Shown: one piece after another, positions 35,953 to 45,011 of the stretch
Layout: each line of letters begins with the position of its first letter
How positions within the stretch are numbered: the first letter of the stretch is position 1
Source of the DNA: CAVQBP01 sp963740945
GTDB taxonomy: Bacteria; Bacteroidota; Ignavibacteria; Ignavibacteriales; Ignavibacteriaceae
DNA length: 64,000 bases
Assembly: GCA_963740945.1 (NCBI GenBank)
Contig: CAVUGE010000034.1
Coordinates: forward strand, 62,001 to 126,000
Reading direction: 5' to 3'
Program-made: the position numbers and the translations under genes
The notes under the pieces: generated by a model
Seen by the model: only the letters and a program-made list of their open reading frames with translations
Database searches by the model: none
What the model was told of the DNA's origin: nothing

Positions 35953-36309
35953 AATGGGAATTTCGCTTATTTTCTAGAGAAGTTTTATGATCAATAAATT
36001 TTCATAGCGGCAAATAGGATAGGCCTGACACTTTGAAATGTATCCTATTCAAATTAATATCGAATTATTAAATTTGTTAAAAAACACATATGAATAATTA
36101 GAAAAAAAGTATCTTTTACGAGGGAATCTATTTCCGATGAGTCAGGTGCAAGTTAAGCCTACGAATTGAAAGATATTTATTTAATTAACGAGAGAGTGAA
36201 GCAAAGACTGAAGGGTAGGGAAGGAATATCAGTCTTCAGTCTTGATGATAAGAATAATAGGATTTTATTTGATTTCTATTCACTGTTAATCATTTTTTGA
36301 ACCTAAGAG

Positions 36310-38001
36310 ATGAAACTTAAAATGAATATGTTCTCATTGAAATATACTTTGTTTTTTTTAAGAGATTCATATCGTTTGATAGCGTTAAGCATAGCGTTAT
36401 CAGTTTTACAAGCTTTGCTTCTTTTTCCGATAGCGTTATTAGTAAAATATATTTTTAATGATGCAGTTCCCTCAAAAAATATAGAACAGTTGGTTATAAT
36501 TTCAAGTGTAATTGCTGTCCTTTATCTTTTTAATGGTTTAGTAAGTATGTGGAACCGTTATATAACTCTAAGGACTACAAAGCAGGCGATTGAAAGATTT
36601 CGTACAAATCTGCTTTATAAGTTCTATTCATTTTCACAAAGTTTCTATAGCAAATCTGATAAAAATAAACTTCATGCAAGTGTAGTTCAGGATACGCACA
36701 GAATAGACATTATGCTGAATCTAATTATAACTTACATCCTCCCTTCATTAATAGTAAGCTTTGCAATTATAGTTGTTCTTTATGTCATTGATTGGGTCCT
36801 ATTAGCCACATTATTTGTGGCAGCACCTTTTTTTATGCTTATAAATAAAGTTGTGGGAGAAAAATATAGAAAGCATAATTTTAAATATCACAGAGCTTTT
36901 GAGGATTTCAGCAGCGGCGTATTGTTTGTACTGCAAAAAATGGATTTAACAAAAACTCAAGCTGCTGAAGAGATTGAGATTGATAGGCAAAAACATCAAT
37001 TGAGGAACTTTACATCGGTCAGTATTTCTGCATCCTGGTTCAATTCTCTTTATAAATTAATCCAGGAGATGATAATAAACGGTTCCGGTATTTTAATATT
37101 AATTGTCGGAGGAATTGAGATTGCAACATCCAGAATTTCCACCGGAGATATGATCTCTTTTTATGTCGGAGTAGTATTCCTTCAAAAATATATAGGATTA
37201 GTAATATCGGCAATACCGGGAATAATAGAAGGCTCACAATCAATTGAAACTCTTAATCAGCTTATTAAAACAAAAAATGATAACCCATACAGCGGGAAAG
37301 GTGATATTGATTTTAACGGACAAATAGAATTTAAGAATGTAGAATTCGGGTATAATGATAATTTAATATTGAAAGGTGTTTCGTTAAATATTAATCCTGG
37401 TGAATCTGTTTCAATTATAGGTAATAACGGTGGCGGAAAAACAACTATTGTGAATTTAATTTTAGGTTTTTACAAACCTGATAAAGGTTCCGTTTTTGCG
37501 AGTGGGATAGAATATGAAACTATATCTATTCAGAAATTAAGGAAAAATATAGGAATAATAACACAGGATCCAATTATTTTTTCCGGTACTATTGCTGAAA
37601 ATATTTCTTACGGACATCTTGATATGAACATTGAAGAAATAATCTCAGCAAGCAAATTATCAACTGCCGATGAATTTATAAAAGAACTTCCCGAAAATTA
37701 TAATTCGTTTATCGGTGAAAACGGTGTTTTGCTTTCTGGCGGTGAAAGGCAAAGAGTGGCTCTCGCCAGAGCTTTGGTAATGAATCCAAAACTCCTGATT
37801 TTGGATGAACCCACCAATCATCTCGATATTAATTCTATGGAAGAACTGATGAACAATATCAAGAGCATAAACAATCCTCCTGCAATATTAATAATCAGCC
37901 ACAACCTTGAAATAGTAAAATTGACTGATAAAGTATACAAATTAAGCAACGGTAAATTGTACGAATATAATGTTGCTTTTACAACTGCTGAAAAGATATA
38001 A
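36310..38001 (+). CDS. ABC transporter, fused permease and ATPase
   Basis: This 563-residue half-transporter has six membrane helices within about residues 15-300 and an ATPase domain at about 335-555. Walker A is IIGNNGGGKTT, the signature LLSGGERQRVALARA and Walker B LLILDEPTNHLD. There is no N-terminal C39 peptidase, so if it exports a peptide another protease is needed. It works as a homodimer in this family. It opens the plus-strand cluster and is followed after 30 bp by a glycosyltransferase. In-frame ATGs at 36322 and 36328 are alternative starts. Confidence 0.9.
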   Translation: MKLKMNMFSLKYTLFFLRDSYRLIALSIALSVLQALLLFPIALLVKYIFNDAVPSKNIEQLVIISSVIAVLYLFNGLVSMWNRYITLRTTKQAIERFRTNLLYKFYSFSQSFYSKSDKNKLHASVVQDTHRIDIMLNLIITYILPSLIVSFAIIVVLYVIDWVLLATLFVAAPFFMLINKVVGEKYRKHNFKYHRAFEDFSSGVLFVLQKMDLTKTQAAEEIEIDRQKHQLRNFTSVSISASWFNSLYKLIQEMIINGSGILILIVGGIEIATSRISTGDMISFYVGVVFLQKYIGLVISAIPGIIEGSQSIETLNQLIKTKNDNPYSGKGDIDFNGQIEFKNVEFGYNDNLILKGVSLNINPGESVSIIGNNGGGKTTIVNLILGFYKPDKGSVFASGIEYETISIQKLRKNIGIITQDPIIFSGTIAENISYGHLDMNIEEIISASKLSTADEFIKELPENYNSFIGENGVLLSGGERQRVALARALVMNPKLLILDEPTNHLDINSMEELMNNIKSINNPPAILIISHNLEIVKLTDKVYKLSNGKLYEYNVAFTTAEKI

Positions 38002-38031
38002 GCATTTTTTACTCAATTAAAGACTAATATT

Positions 38032-39138
38032 TTGAGAATCTTATACTGGACACAATTATTCCATCCATACATAGGCGGAGTAGAGGTTTATGCAAGTAAA
38101 TTTTTACCAACAATGAAAAAACTCGGATATGAATTTTGCATAGTTACTTCACACGGAAGTTTAGAGCTTTCTGATATAGATGAATTTGATTCAATACCTG
38201 TTCACAGGTTCAAATTTCAATCTTCTTTAAAAAATAAAGATGTGGATGAAATTTTCTGTAATATAAAGAGACTTAGGAATCTGAAAGAAGAATTTAAACC
38301 TGATTTAGTTCATATAAACTTTACTGATCCAAGTATTTTTTTCCATTTTAAGACTATAACATCTGCAAAAGGGAAAACCCTAGTATCTTTTCATCTGTCT
38401 GTAGAAAACAATTCATCTGAAAAAAATTCATTGCTGCAGCAAACCCTTGAAATTTCGGATTGGATAACAGCACCATCAAAAGCAATTAAAAATGAATTGA
38501 TTGAATTTAATCCTAAGATTGAAGAGTATTGTTCAGTAATTTATCTGGGTTTAGAGAAGCCAGAGATTGAACCAACAGCGATTTCTTTTTTAACACCTAC
38601 TCTATTATGCTTTGGCAGAGTTGTAAATGAAAAAGGTTTTGATCTGGCAATTGAAGCAGTCTCTATAATCTCAAAAAAATATCCTGATATTAAATTAATG
38701 ATTGCCGGGGATGGTCCAGCAAAAGAAGATTTAATTCAACTCACAAAAAAATTGAGAGTCCAAAGAAATGTTGATTTTTTAGGATGGATAAACCCTGATG
38801 AAATACCAAATATAATTAATAGGTCATCAATCGTAATTGTTCCTTCCAGATGGAAAGAGGCTTTTGGACTCGCTGCATTACAGGCAATGCAATTAGGCAG
38901 ACCTGTTATAGCAGCTAATTCCGGAGGCCTGCCGGAAATTATAAATAATAACTCAAACGGAATTTTAGTTGAGAAAGAGAACCCGGAAGCAATAGCAAAT
39001 GCAGTAATTTCTCTAACTGAAAATAAGGTTCATGCAGAATATCTCGGATTAAAAGGAAAGGAGACCACCCAAACAAAATTTACATGGAATCAAAATATTA
39101 ATGATTATAATAAACTTTACAAATATTTAGGAGGTTAA
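38032..39138 (+). CDS. GT4-family glycosyltransferase
   Basis: The 368-residue GT-B enzyme has the N-terminal loop HPYIGGVEVYASKFLP and the C-terminal donor site with CFGRVVNEKGFDLAIEA, IVPSRWKEAFGLAALQAM and NSGGLPEII, which fits the EX7E region. It probably uses a nucleotide sugar. The start is TTG at 38032 (MRILYWTQ); no closer ATG keeps the N-terminal strand. It is followed without gap by the PqqD-like gene. Confidence 0.9.
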   Translation: MRILYWTQLFHPYIGGVEVYASKFLPTMKKLGYEFCIVTSHGSLELSDIDEFDSIPVHRFKFQSSLKNKDVDEIFCNIKRLRNLKEEFKPDLVHINFTDPSIFFHFKTITSAKGKTLVSFHLSVENNSSEKNSLLQQTLEISDWITAPSKAIKNELIEFNPKIEEYCSVIYLGLEKPEIEPTAISFLTPTLLCFGRVVNEKGFDLAIEAVSIISKKYPDIKLMIAGDGPAKEDLIQLTKKLRVQRNVDFLGWINPDEIPNIINRSSIVIVPSRWKEAFGLAALQAMQLGRPVIAANSGGLPEIINNNSNGILVEKENPEAIANAVISLTENKVHAEYLGLKGKETTQTKFTWNQNINDYNKLYKYLGG

Positions 39139-39579
39139 ATGAAATTCGGGAGATATAAACCGAACGATGCCGAAGTTGCTTCTAAGGTTATGGATGGTGA
39201 AGCAATTTTAATAAACCTATCCAACGGGACTTATTATAGTATGGATAAGACGGCATCGGTTATCTGGTCAATGATTTCATTGAGATATGACTTTGACGAA
39301 ATAATGAATAAAGTCTGTGAAATTTATAATATGCAATCAAATGATATTAAAAATGATATAGAAGCTTTATTTGAAAATTTAATAAATGAGGAAATCATAG
39401 TCCCTTCAACTGATGCGAAAAGAACCGGAGATTTTAATGAAGCTCCGGAAAATCGGGATTACGAAAAACCTAAATTAAATATTTATAACGATATGAAAGA
39501 TTTACTAGCTCTCGATCCTCCAATGCCAAGATTAGAAGATGTTCCGTGGAAAAGTAGTTCTAAAAAGGAAGATAAATAA
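39139..39579 (+). CDS. PqqD-like (RRE) protein with a C-terminal YxxPxL tail
   Basis: Residues 10-90 form a PqqD/RiPP-recognition-element domain (GEAILINLSNGTYYSMDKTA, SVIWSMI and ALFENLINEEII). After a linker, residues 108-113 read YEKPKL, followed by YNDMKDLLALDPPMPR and a Ser/Lys-rich end. YxxPxL is the motif that such domains bind in lasso-peptide leaders, so the protein appears to carry its own ligand or substrate. TAGGAGGTTAA precedes the ATG and the start abuts the GT4 stop. An HprK-like kinase gene follows 11 bp on. It probably presents a peptide or its own tail to the neighbouring enzymes. Confidence 0.85.
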   Translation: MKFGRYKPNDAEVASKVMDGEAILINLSNGTYYSMDKTASVIWSMISLRYDFDEIMNKVCEIYNMQSNDIKNDIEALFENLINEEIIVPSTDAKRTGDFNEAPENRDYEKPKLNIYNDMKDLLALDPPMPRLEDVPWKSSSKKEDK

Positions 39580-39590
39580 AATTATTTAAT

Positions 39591-40637
39591 ATGAAAGAAA
39601 AACATCTGATTTATTTCGGGAAGATGCTCTCCGTATTTGAAGAAGTATTAATAAGCTTCCCGGATTTGCTTAGTATAACTTATTACAGATTTGCCGGTTT
39701 TATTGTAAGAATACGGTGTGTTGGCAGCAAGCTCTCACCCATTCATGAAAAAGTATTTCAACATTTAATGCTGGAAGATGCCAATATTTCAGAAAATAAT
39801 TTTGATTTAACTGTCGATCTATGGGATCAAAAGGAAACAAAATTTCCTTGTCCGATCGATTTAATATCGGAAGAATCGATAAAATTTAGAACCGTTACTA
39901 CTTCAACAGATAGCAGGATTGTAGCTGATCAGGATATGGATACTTCGTTATTCCTTGATAGAAAAGATAAAAGAATTATTGCATCATTTATTTCAGCGGA
40001 TAAAATGAATAATTATGATCTTTCAAAACCTTTTAACAGGCTATTAGCTTTATGGTACAGAGATATGAACGTAGAGGTGATTCACTCATCAATGATTTCT
40101 AAAAACAGGAAAGGAGTTCTTTTTTTAGGTAATGGAGGTTCCGGAAAAACAACTTCTGCATTAAGCTGTTTAAACGATGGATTTAATTATTTGGGAGATG
40201 ATCATATAGGATTAACTGAGACTAGTGATACTTTTGTCGGTTATAGTTTATATGCCTCAGCATTAATATATAAAAACCATTTTAGACAATTTCCGCAATT
40301 ACAAAAATTCGAATTGCAGAAAAATATGCGGGAAGATGAGAAATCAATTATTTATTTCTCAAACAGTTATTTAAATAAAATAGATATTTATGCTGAAATC
40401 ACCGTCCTGCTTCTTCCTAAAGTAGTCGATTCAAAAAATACTAGTTTCCGGAAAGCAGGAAAAAGTGAAACCTTTCTGGCTGGAGCTCCCAGCTCATTGA
40501 GATTACAGATAAGCCCTAATAAAAAAGCATTTGAAACTATTTACCAGCTCGTGGATAGAACTCCATCCTACTGGATTGACGTTGGAAAAGATCTTGATGA
40601 AATACCGAAATGTGTAAATGAAATAATTAATTTTTAA
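39591..40637 (+). CDS. HprK-like serine kinase
   Basis: The 348 residues have an N-terminal part of about 150 residues unlike HPr kinase and a C-terminal HprK-type P-loop domain: GVLFLGNGGSGKTTSA (about 175-190) and YLGDDHIGL. The HPr-binding signature of true HprK is not apparent. Relatives occur next to PqqD-like and nucleotidyltransferase genes in lasso-peptide clusters, where they phosphorylate a C-terminal serine of the precursor, and in the so-called HPr-rel systems. It lies directly after the PqqD-like gene, whose tail has serines near its end. Confidence 0.83.
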   Translation: MKEKHLIYFGKMLSVFEEVLISFPDLLSITYYRFAGFIVRIRCVGSKLSPIHEKVFQHLMLEDANISENNFDLTVDLWDQKETKFPCPIDLISEESIKFRTVTTSTDSRIVADQDMDTSLFLDRKDKRIIASFISADKMNNYDLSKPFNRLLALWYRDMNVEVIHSSMISKNRKGVLFLGNGGSGKTTSALSCLNDGFNYLGDDHIGLTETSDTFVGYSLYASALIYKNHFRQFPQLQKFELQKNMREDEKSIIYFSNSYLNKIDIYAEITVLLLPKVVDSKNTSFRKAGKSETFLAGAPSSLRLQISPNKKAFETIYQLVDRTPSYWIDVGKDLDEIPKCVNEIINF

Positions 40638-40640
40638 GGC

Positions 40641-41318
40641 ATGAAAAAACCATTAGTCACATGTATTATCCCGGTATTCAATAGTGAAAAATATATTGAG
40701 TCGGCAATTGAGAGCGTGTTAAACCAAACTTATAAAAATATAGAAATTATTGTAATTGATGACGGTTCAACTGATGATACACCAAAACTTATTAAACAAT
40801 ATGATGGAAAAATAAGATATATACGACAAGCTAATTCAGGCTCTGCAGCAGCGAGAAATTTAGGGATCTCCAATTCTTCAGGAGAGTTTATCGGCTTCCT
40901 TGATTCTGATGATATGTGGGATAAGAATAAAATAACTCTCCAGCTGGAGTGCCTTGAAAATAATTTGAGGACAGAAGTTTGTTTATGCAATATCAAAATT
41001 ATAAATGAAAAAGGGAGTAGAATTCCGGATGATAACTATGTAATCGTTACTCCTTACTCGGTATGTTCTATATTAATTAAAACGGAAGCAATAAAAAAAG
41101 TTGGATATTTCAATAATAATTTAAAATTTGGCGAAGATACCGATTGGTTTATGAAAATTAAAGAGATGGAAATCCCAGTAAAAATTTTAAAAGACAAGCT
41201 CGTCTATGCAAGACTTCATAAAGATAATTTAACAAACAGTTTTAATGTTAGGAACCGGGAAGTAATATTCTCTCAAATCAAGAATGTGCTTGACGAACGC
41301 CGGAATAAATATGAATGA
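40641..41318 (+). CDS. GT2-family glycosyltransferase (first copy)
   Basis: The 225-residue GT-A enzyme begins VTCIIPVFNSEKYIESAIES, with IDDGSTDDTP and FLDSDDMW as nucleotide-sugar and metal sites. GYFNNNLKFGEDTDWFMK is the acceptor/catalytic-base segment. It starts 3 bp after the kinase stop and overlaps the next GT2 gene by 8 bp. The two proteins are clearly similar and probably arose by duplication. Confidence 0.9.
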   Translation: MKKPLVTCIIPVFNSEKYIESAIESVLNQTYKNIEIIVIDDGSTDDTPKLIKQYDGKIRYIRQANSGSAAARNLGISNSSGEFIGFLDSDDMWDKNKITLQLECLENNLRTEVCLCNIKIINEKGSRIPDDNYVIVTPYSVCSILIKTEAIKKVGYFNNNLKFGEDTDWFMKIKEMEIPVKILKDKLVYARLHKDNLTNSFNVRNREVIFSQIKNVLDERRNKYE

Positions 41319-42006
41319 ATTAATAAGCTGCATAGTTACTTCCTTCAATAGTGAAAAATATATTGTCGAAGCTGTCAATAGTATTCTAGAGCAGACTTAT
41401 AAACATACAGAAATAATAATCGCAGACGGCGGTTCCACAGATAACACTCAAGAAGTTATAGAAAAATTTAATTCTGATATTAATTTCGTAACTCAAAAGA
41501 CTCTTTCCCCGGCTGCTACAAGAAATTTGGGTTTTCAATATTCTAAAGGGGATTATATTGCCTTTTTAGATGCCGATGATTTATGGCATCCTGAAAAATT
41601 AACAAGACAAATGAATTGTTTCATTACAAATCCTGAAATAGAACTTTGTATAACTTATGCTGAAATATTTTGGTCGGAAGATCTTAAAAATGAAAGAGTA
41701 TTTTTCAAAAATCATCCGCGCTCAAAATCTATTCCCGGGTATGCTACTACTACTTTATTAGCGAAGAAAAACGTTTTTGAGAAAACAGGAGAATTTAATA
41801 ATAATTTATGGTTTACGGATGCAGCCGAATGGTTTATAAGAGCTAAGGAATTGGGTTTAAAAATACATGTAATTGAAGAACCTTTAACCTTTCACAGAAT
41901 GCACCGGTCAAATTTGACAAAAAGAAAGAGTGAAGAGAGCCGTGAGGAATTCCTTGCTCTTGTTAAGAGTGTACTCGACCGGAAAAAAACGGATATTATT
42001 AAATGA
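41311..42006 (+). CDS. GT2-family glycosyltransferase (second copy)
   Basis: About 231 residues starting MNELISCIVTSFNSEKYI, with IADGGSTDNTQ and FLDADDLW. In the third motif the acidic pair is altered (LWFTDAAEWFIRA instead of FGEDTDWFMK), so the catalytic base may be shifted. The ATG at 41311 is chosen because it forms an ATGAATGA overlap with the preceding stop. It overlaps the WbqC gene by 4 bp. Confidence 0.88.
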   Translation: MNELISCIVTSFNSEKYIVEAVNSILEQTYKHTEIIIADGGSTDNTQEVIEKFNSDINFVTQKTLSPAATRNLGFQYSKGDYIAFLDADDLWHPEKLTRQMNCFITNPEIELCITYAEIFWSEDLKNERVFFKNHPRSKSIPGYATTTLLAKKNVFEKTGEFNNNLWFTDAAEWFIRAKELGLKIHVIEEPLTFHRMHRSNLTKRKSEESREEFLALVKSVLDRKKTDIIK

Positions 42007-42674
42007 TAATTGCGATTCATCAGCCGAATTATTTACCTTATCTCGGTTTTTTTGATAAAATGTTAAAAGCAGATCATTTTGTTATTCTAGATGATGCGCA
42101 ATTCTCCAAAGGCGATTTTCATAACAGGAATAGAATTAATACAGCTGCCGGACCTAAATGGCTCACAATCCCTGTTAAAGGAACGTTCATGCCAATTAAA
42201 GATGTTGTAATAAATAAAGGACATCGGTTCTCAGGAATGAAATGGTCTGAATATCACCTTAAGTTGATAAAGGAGAATTATTTAAGGACAAAGTTCTTTA
42301 AAATTTTATTTTACCGTTTGGAAGAGATTTATAAACAGGAATATGAAAAATTGTTAGAAGTAAATCTCGCTCTGATATTTTTGTTAAAAAAATTATTTGA
42401 AATAAAAACAGATGTTTCTCTGTCAAGCAAGCTCGGAATAAAAAGTTCAGCTACACGGCGTCTGATTGATATCTGCAATTATTTTTCTGCTGAAACTTAC
42501 CTCTCCGGCAAATCAGGCCCGAGTTATATGGATTTAAGTTTGTTCAAAAAAAACAATATCGATGTATGGATTCAGGATTTTAATCATCCTGTTTATAGGC
42601 AGGGATTTAATCATTTTGAAAAGAACTTATCTTCAATTGATGCATTTTTTAATGCAGGAAATATATTGGAATAA
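42003..42674 (+). CDS. WbqC-like protein
   Basis: The 223 residues begin IAIHQPNYLPYLGFFDKM, then FVILDDAQFSKGDFHNRNRI and WLTIPVKG, the WbqC (PF08889) signature. WbqC-like proteins occur in O-antigen and glycolipid loci and appear to act in amidation or amino-sugar modification, but the reaction is not settled. ATGA overlap with the GT2 gene indicates coupling. The deacetylase gene follows 3 bp on. Confidence 0.88.
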   Translation: MIIAIHQPNYLPYLGFFDKMLKADHFVILDDAQFSKGDFHNRNRINTAAGPKWLTIPVKGTFMPIKDVVINKGHRFSGMKWSEYHLKLIKENYLRTKFFKILFYRLEEIYKQEYEKLLEVNLALIFLLKKLFEIKTDVSLSSKLGIKSSATRRLIDICNYFSAETYLSGKSGPSYMDLSLFKKNNIDVWIQDFNHPVYRQGFNHFEKNLSSIDAFFNAGNILE

Positions 42675-42677
42675 TAT

Positions 42678-43310
42678 ATGTCAAATAAAGTAATTGCAAT
42701 CGGAGCTCATCCTGATGATATAGAAATCGGCACTGCAGGAACCATAAAAAAATTTGCAAACAGCGGGGCTGAAGTTTTTTTCTTGATAGCTACTTACGGG
42801 GAAAACTCCCACCCTGCACCAGCTATGCAGAGAGAGCAAAGGAAAAAAGAAAGCATTGCGAGTGCTGAATATTTAGGAGTTAAGCAAATATATTTTCTCG
42901 ATTTGTGTGATACAAAAATTGATCATAACGGGATAACTGTAAGTGCTATTGAAAAATATATAAATCTTCTGGAACCAAATTTTGTTTTAACCCATACAAA
43001 GGAAGATGGTCATCAAGATCATAAAAATTTGGCTTTTTCAACTATTTCGGCCTGCCGCAGGAAGAAAATAAATATACTTCATTATGAAACACCGTCTACA
43101 GCACAAACATTTTTGCCGACATTATATTCAGACATCTCGGATACGATTCAATATAAACTTGAAACCTTAAAAATGTTTTTAAGCCAGAATCATAAAAACT
43201 ATTTAGACCCTGAAGCTATAAAGGGACTTTCTCAATACAGGGGATATACATCAGGATCTGAATATGCAGAAGGATTTGAAGTTTCAAAATTTTATTTGAA
43301 TAATTTTTAA
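42678..43310 (+). CDS. PIG-L-family N-deacetylase
   Basis: The 210-residue protein has the zinc-binding motif AIGAHPDDIEIG near the N-terminus and the second metal ligand in THTKEDGHQDHKNLA. PIG-L/LmbE-family enzymes remove N-acetyl groups from amino sugars or analogous molecules. In this cluster it probably deacetylates a GlcNAc-type residue on a lipid or peptide carrier. No signal peptide: cytoplasmic. Confidence 0.9.
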   Translation: MSNKVIAIGAHPDDIEIGTAGTIKKFANSGAEVFFLIATYGENSHPAPAMQREQRKKESIASAEYLGVKQIYFLDLCDTKIDHNGITVSAIEKYINLLEPNFVLTHTKEDGHQDHKNLAFSTISACRRKKINILHYETPSTAQTFLPTLYSDISDTIQYKLETLKMFLSQNHKNYLDPEAIKGLSQYRGYTSGSEYAEGFEVSKFYLNNF

Positions 43311-43313
43311 TTA

Positions 43314-43874
43314 ATGGAGAATATAGATTATCATAATTTTGTAGACAGCGAATTGTCTAAGAAGAATTTCCGAATCATTCGGGTTACTGAAAAATTTCTC
43401 AATGAAAGATTAAATGAAATTGCCGGATTTGTTAATTCAATCAGAAAAGAATATAGTTTATTATACGGATGGAAAGAAGAGACTATCAATTATTTTATAA
43501 ACCCAATGGATAGAAAATTTGAATTCTCATTTTTAATTGAAGAAAAAAATCTTAAAGAAATTGCTTTTGTAAGTTTTTCGTCGATATATGGCGATTCTGT
43601 TCATCATCATTTCTCCTATGCAGGTAAAAAATACAGAAACTTAGGTTTGGCGAAATTGCACATTATAAAACTTTGTCAAACATGTCTTGATCACAATTTT
43701 GTAAAACTTGAGGCGTATTCACCTAAAAAAAACTCCAATTCAATCAGGCTGCTTTTAAAATTAGGATACGAAATTGAGGGTGTAAGAAATTTAAATGAAG
43801 TTTTTTTAATTGCTGATTTGAAGAAAGTTAGGGATTCAGCATTTAATATTTATTTAAAAAGTTATCAGAAATAA
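43314..43874 (+). CDS. GNAT-type N-acyltransferase
   Basis: The 186 residues end with a GNAT half: HHFSYAGKKYRNLGLAKLHI for the acyl-CoA site (RxxGxA altered to RNLGLA), YSPKKNSNSIRLLLKLGYEI for the C-terminal strand. The N-terminal 90 residues are less typical. Following a deacetylase, it may re-acylate the freed amine with a different acyl group. Substrate unknown. Confidence 0.75.
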   Translation: MENIDYHNFVDSELSKKNFRIIRVTEKFLNERLNEIAGFVNSIRKEYSLLYGWKEETINYFINPMDRKFEFSFLIEEKNLKEIAFVSFSSIYGDSVHHHFSYAGKKYRNLGLAKLHIIKLCQTCLDHNFVKLEAYSPKKNSNSIRLLLKLGYEIEGVRNLNEVFLIADLKKVRDSAFNIYLKSYQK

Positions 43875-43890
43875 AACTATTAAAGATATT

Positions 43891-45011
43891 ATGAATATTA
43901 GTAATCTGATTGCCGCGTTAATGCCGGATCAAAATAAGACTGATTTTATAAAATTGTGTTTAAATGAATTTTCATTTCAGCAATATCAGGAATTAAATTA
44001 TACGGATTTATTAAAGAGGATAAAAAATGAAAGAAACGGATTTAAAAGACTACTGCCTCTTTTGTATTTCAACCTTAAAAGAAATGGAATAGAAATAGAA
44101 AATAATTACAGCACTTATTTAAAAACCGCTTATGTCCGTGAAGAATTAAGAAGCAGTACATTTAAAAATATTCTTATCAGAACGATTCAATTATTGTTAA
44201 ATGAAAAGTGTGAATTTATTTTATTAAACGGGGCATCTCTTGCAGAACCAATTTATGAAAATTGGAATATTAGGCATTGTCACGATATTGATATTTTAGT
44301 TAAAGATACTTCACGGGAAGTGATATCTTCAATATTAATTAATAACAATTTTAAAAAGAAATTGATATTCAAAAAAAAGAAATAAGAAGAACTATATTAA
44401 AAGATAGTTCAGGTTTAATAGTGGCTCTGCATAATAACCTTTTCAGCCATTCTTTTTACAATAGTAATATTCATATCTTTTGGGATAGAGCTGATATAAA
44501 AAAAATAGCCGATCTTAATGTTTATACCTTATCAGATACGGATGCTTTATTTCATACACTTGGTAATGCTTTTACAAACTACTTTTTCTCATTACAATGG
44601 GTAGTTGACAGTGTTTTCTTGATTCGCAAAGCAAATATTGAATGGGATTTCTTTTATGAAAGTACTGTAGGCAGTGGTTTATCCATCAGCATTTTGCCAA
44701 TGATCAGATATTTAAAACAAGAATTTAATGTGGATATCCCATATTCACTTTTTACAAAACTTGAAAAAGCAGCAGGTGCTGCAAAACCTTCAGAAAAGGA
44801 AGCCGCTTTATTTAATGCAACTAATGGAATGAGGAGCGGATTCCTTAGATTAATTCGCAGTGCGAAAAATTGGAAAGAAAAGCTTTTTATTATTCGGTTT
44901 GGAATTTTGCCATCCAAAGCTTTGCTAGAATGGAATGAGACTGCCAATTCTGCTTATAAAATTAATTTGAATCATTTAAAAAGAATCTTATCATTTTATA
45001 AAAATGAATGA
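43891..45011 (+). CDS. NTP_transf_5 nucleotidyltransferase requiring a -1 frameshift
   Basis: Two frames, 43891-44385 and a continuation to 45011, together give a 373-residue protein matching the 379-residue neighbour at 45004. The nucleotidyltransferase core is in FILLNGASLAEPIY and HCHDIDILVKD (DxD metal site) of the first part; the second part holds ALHNNLFSHSF and QWVVDSVFLI. The join lies at A AAA AAG (44373-44379), read in the dnaX register, with TAA two codons later and a perfect 7-bp stem (44389-44395 with 44404-44410) 9 nt downstream. This can be programmed -1 frameshifting or an A-run indel. Without the shift a 164-residue product lacks the C-terminal half. Confidence 0.75.
44373..44410 (+). 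promoter_or_regulatory. Candidate -1 ribosomal frameshift signal
   Basis: The heptamer A AAA AAG at 44373-44379 is in the register of the upstream frame, followed by AAA TAA. After a 9-nt spacer, GAACTAT (44389-44395) pairs perfectly with ATAGTTC (44404-44410) around an 8-nt loop. Slippery site, nearby stop and stem match the dnaX layout. No Shine-Dalgarno-like stimulator is obvious upstream. Confidence 0.55.

Larger units (their letters stand above)
35294..36309. other. 1-kb decayed intergenic region
   Basis: No intact gene is supported. It contains a coding fragment on the minus strand (35556-35696), a tRNA 3'-end fragment with a terminator-like hairpin (35890-35952) and otherwise AT-rich sequence. 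It separates the signalling genes from the plus-strand glycan/peptide cluster and may be an island boundary. Confidence 0.5.
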
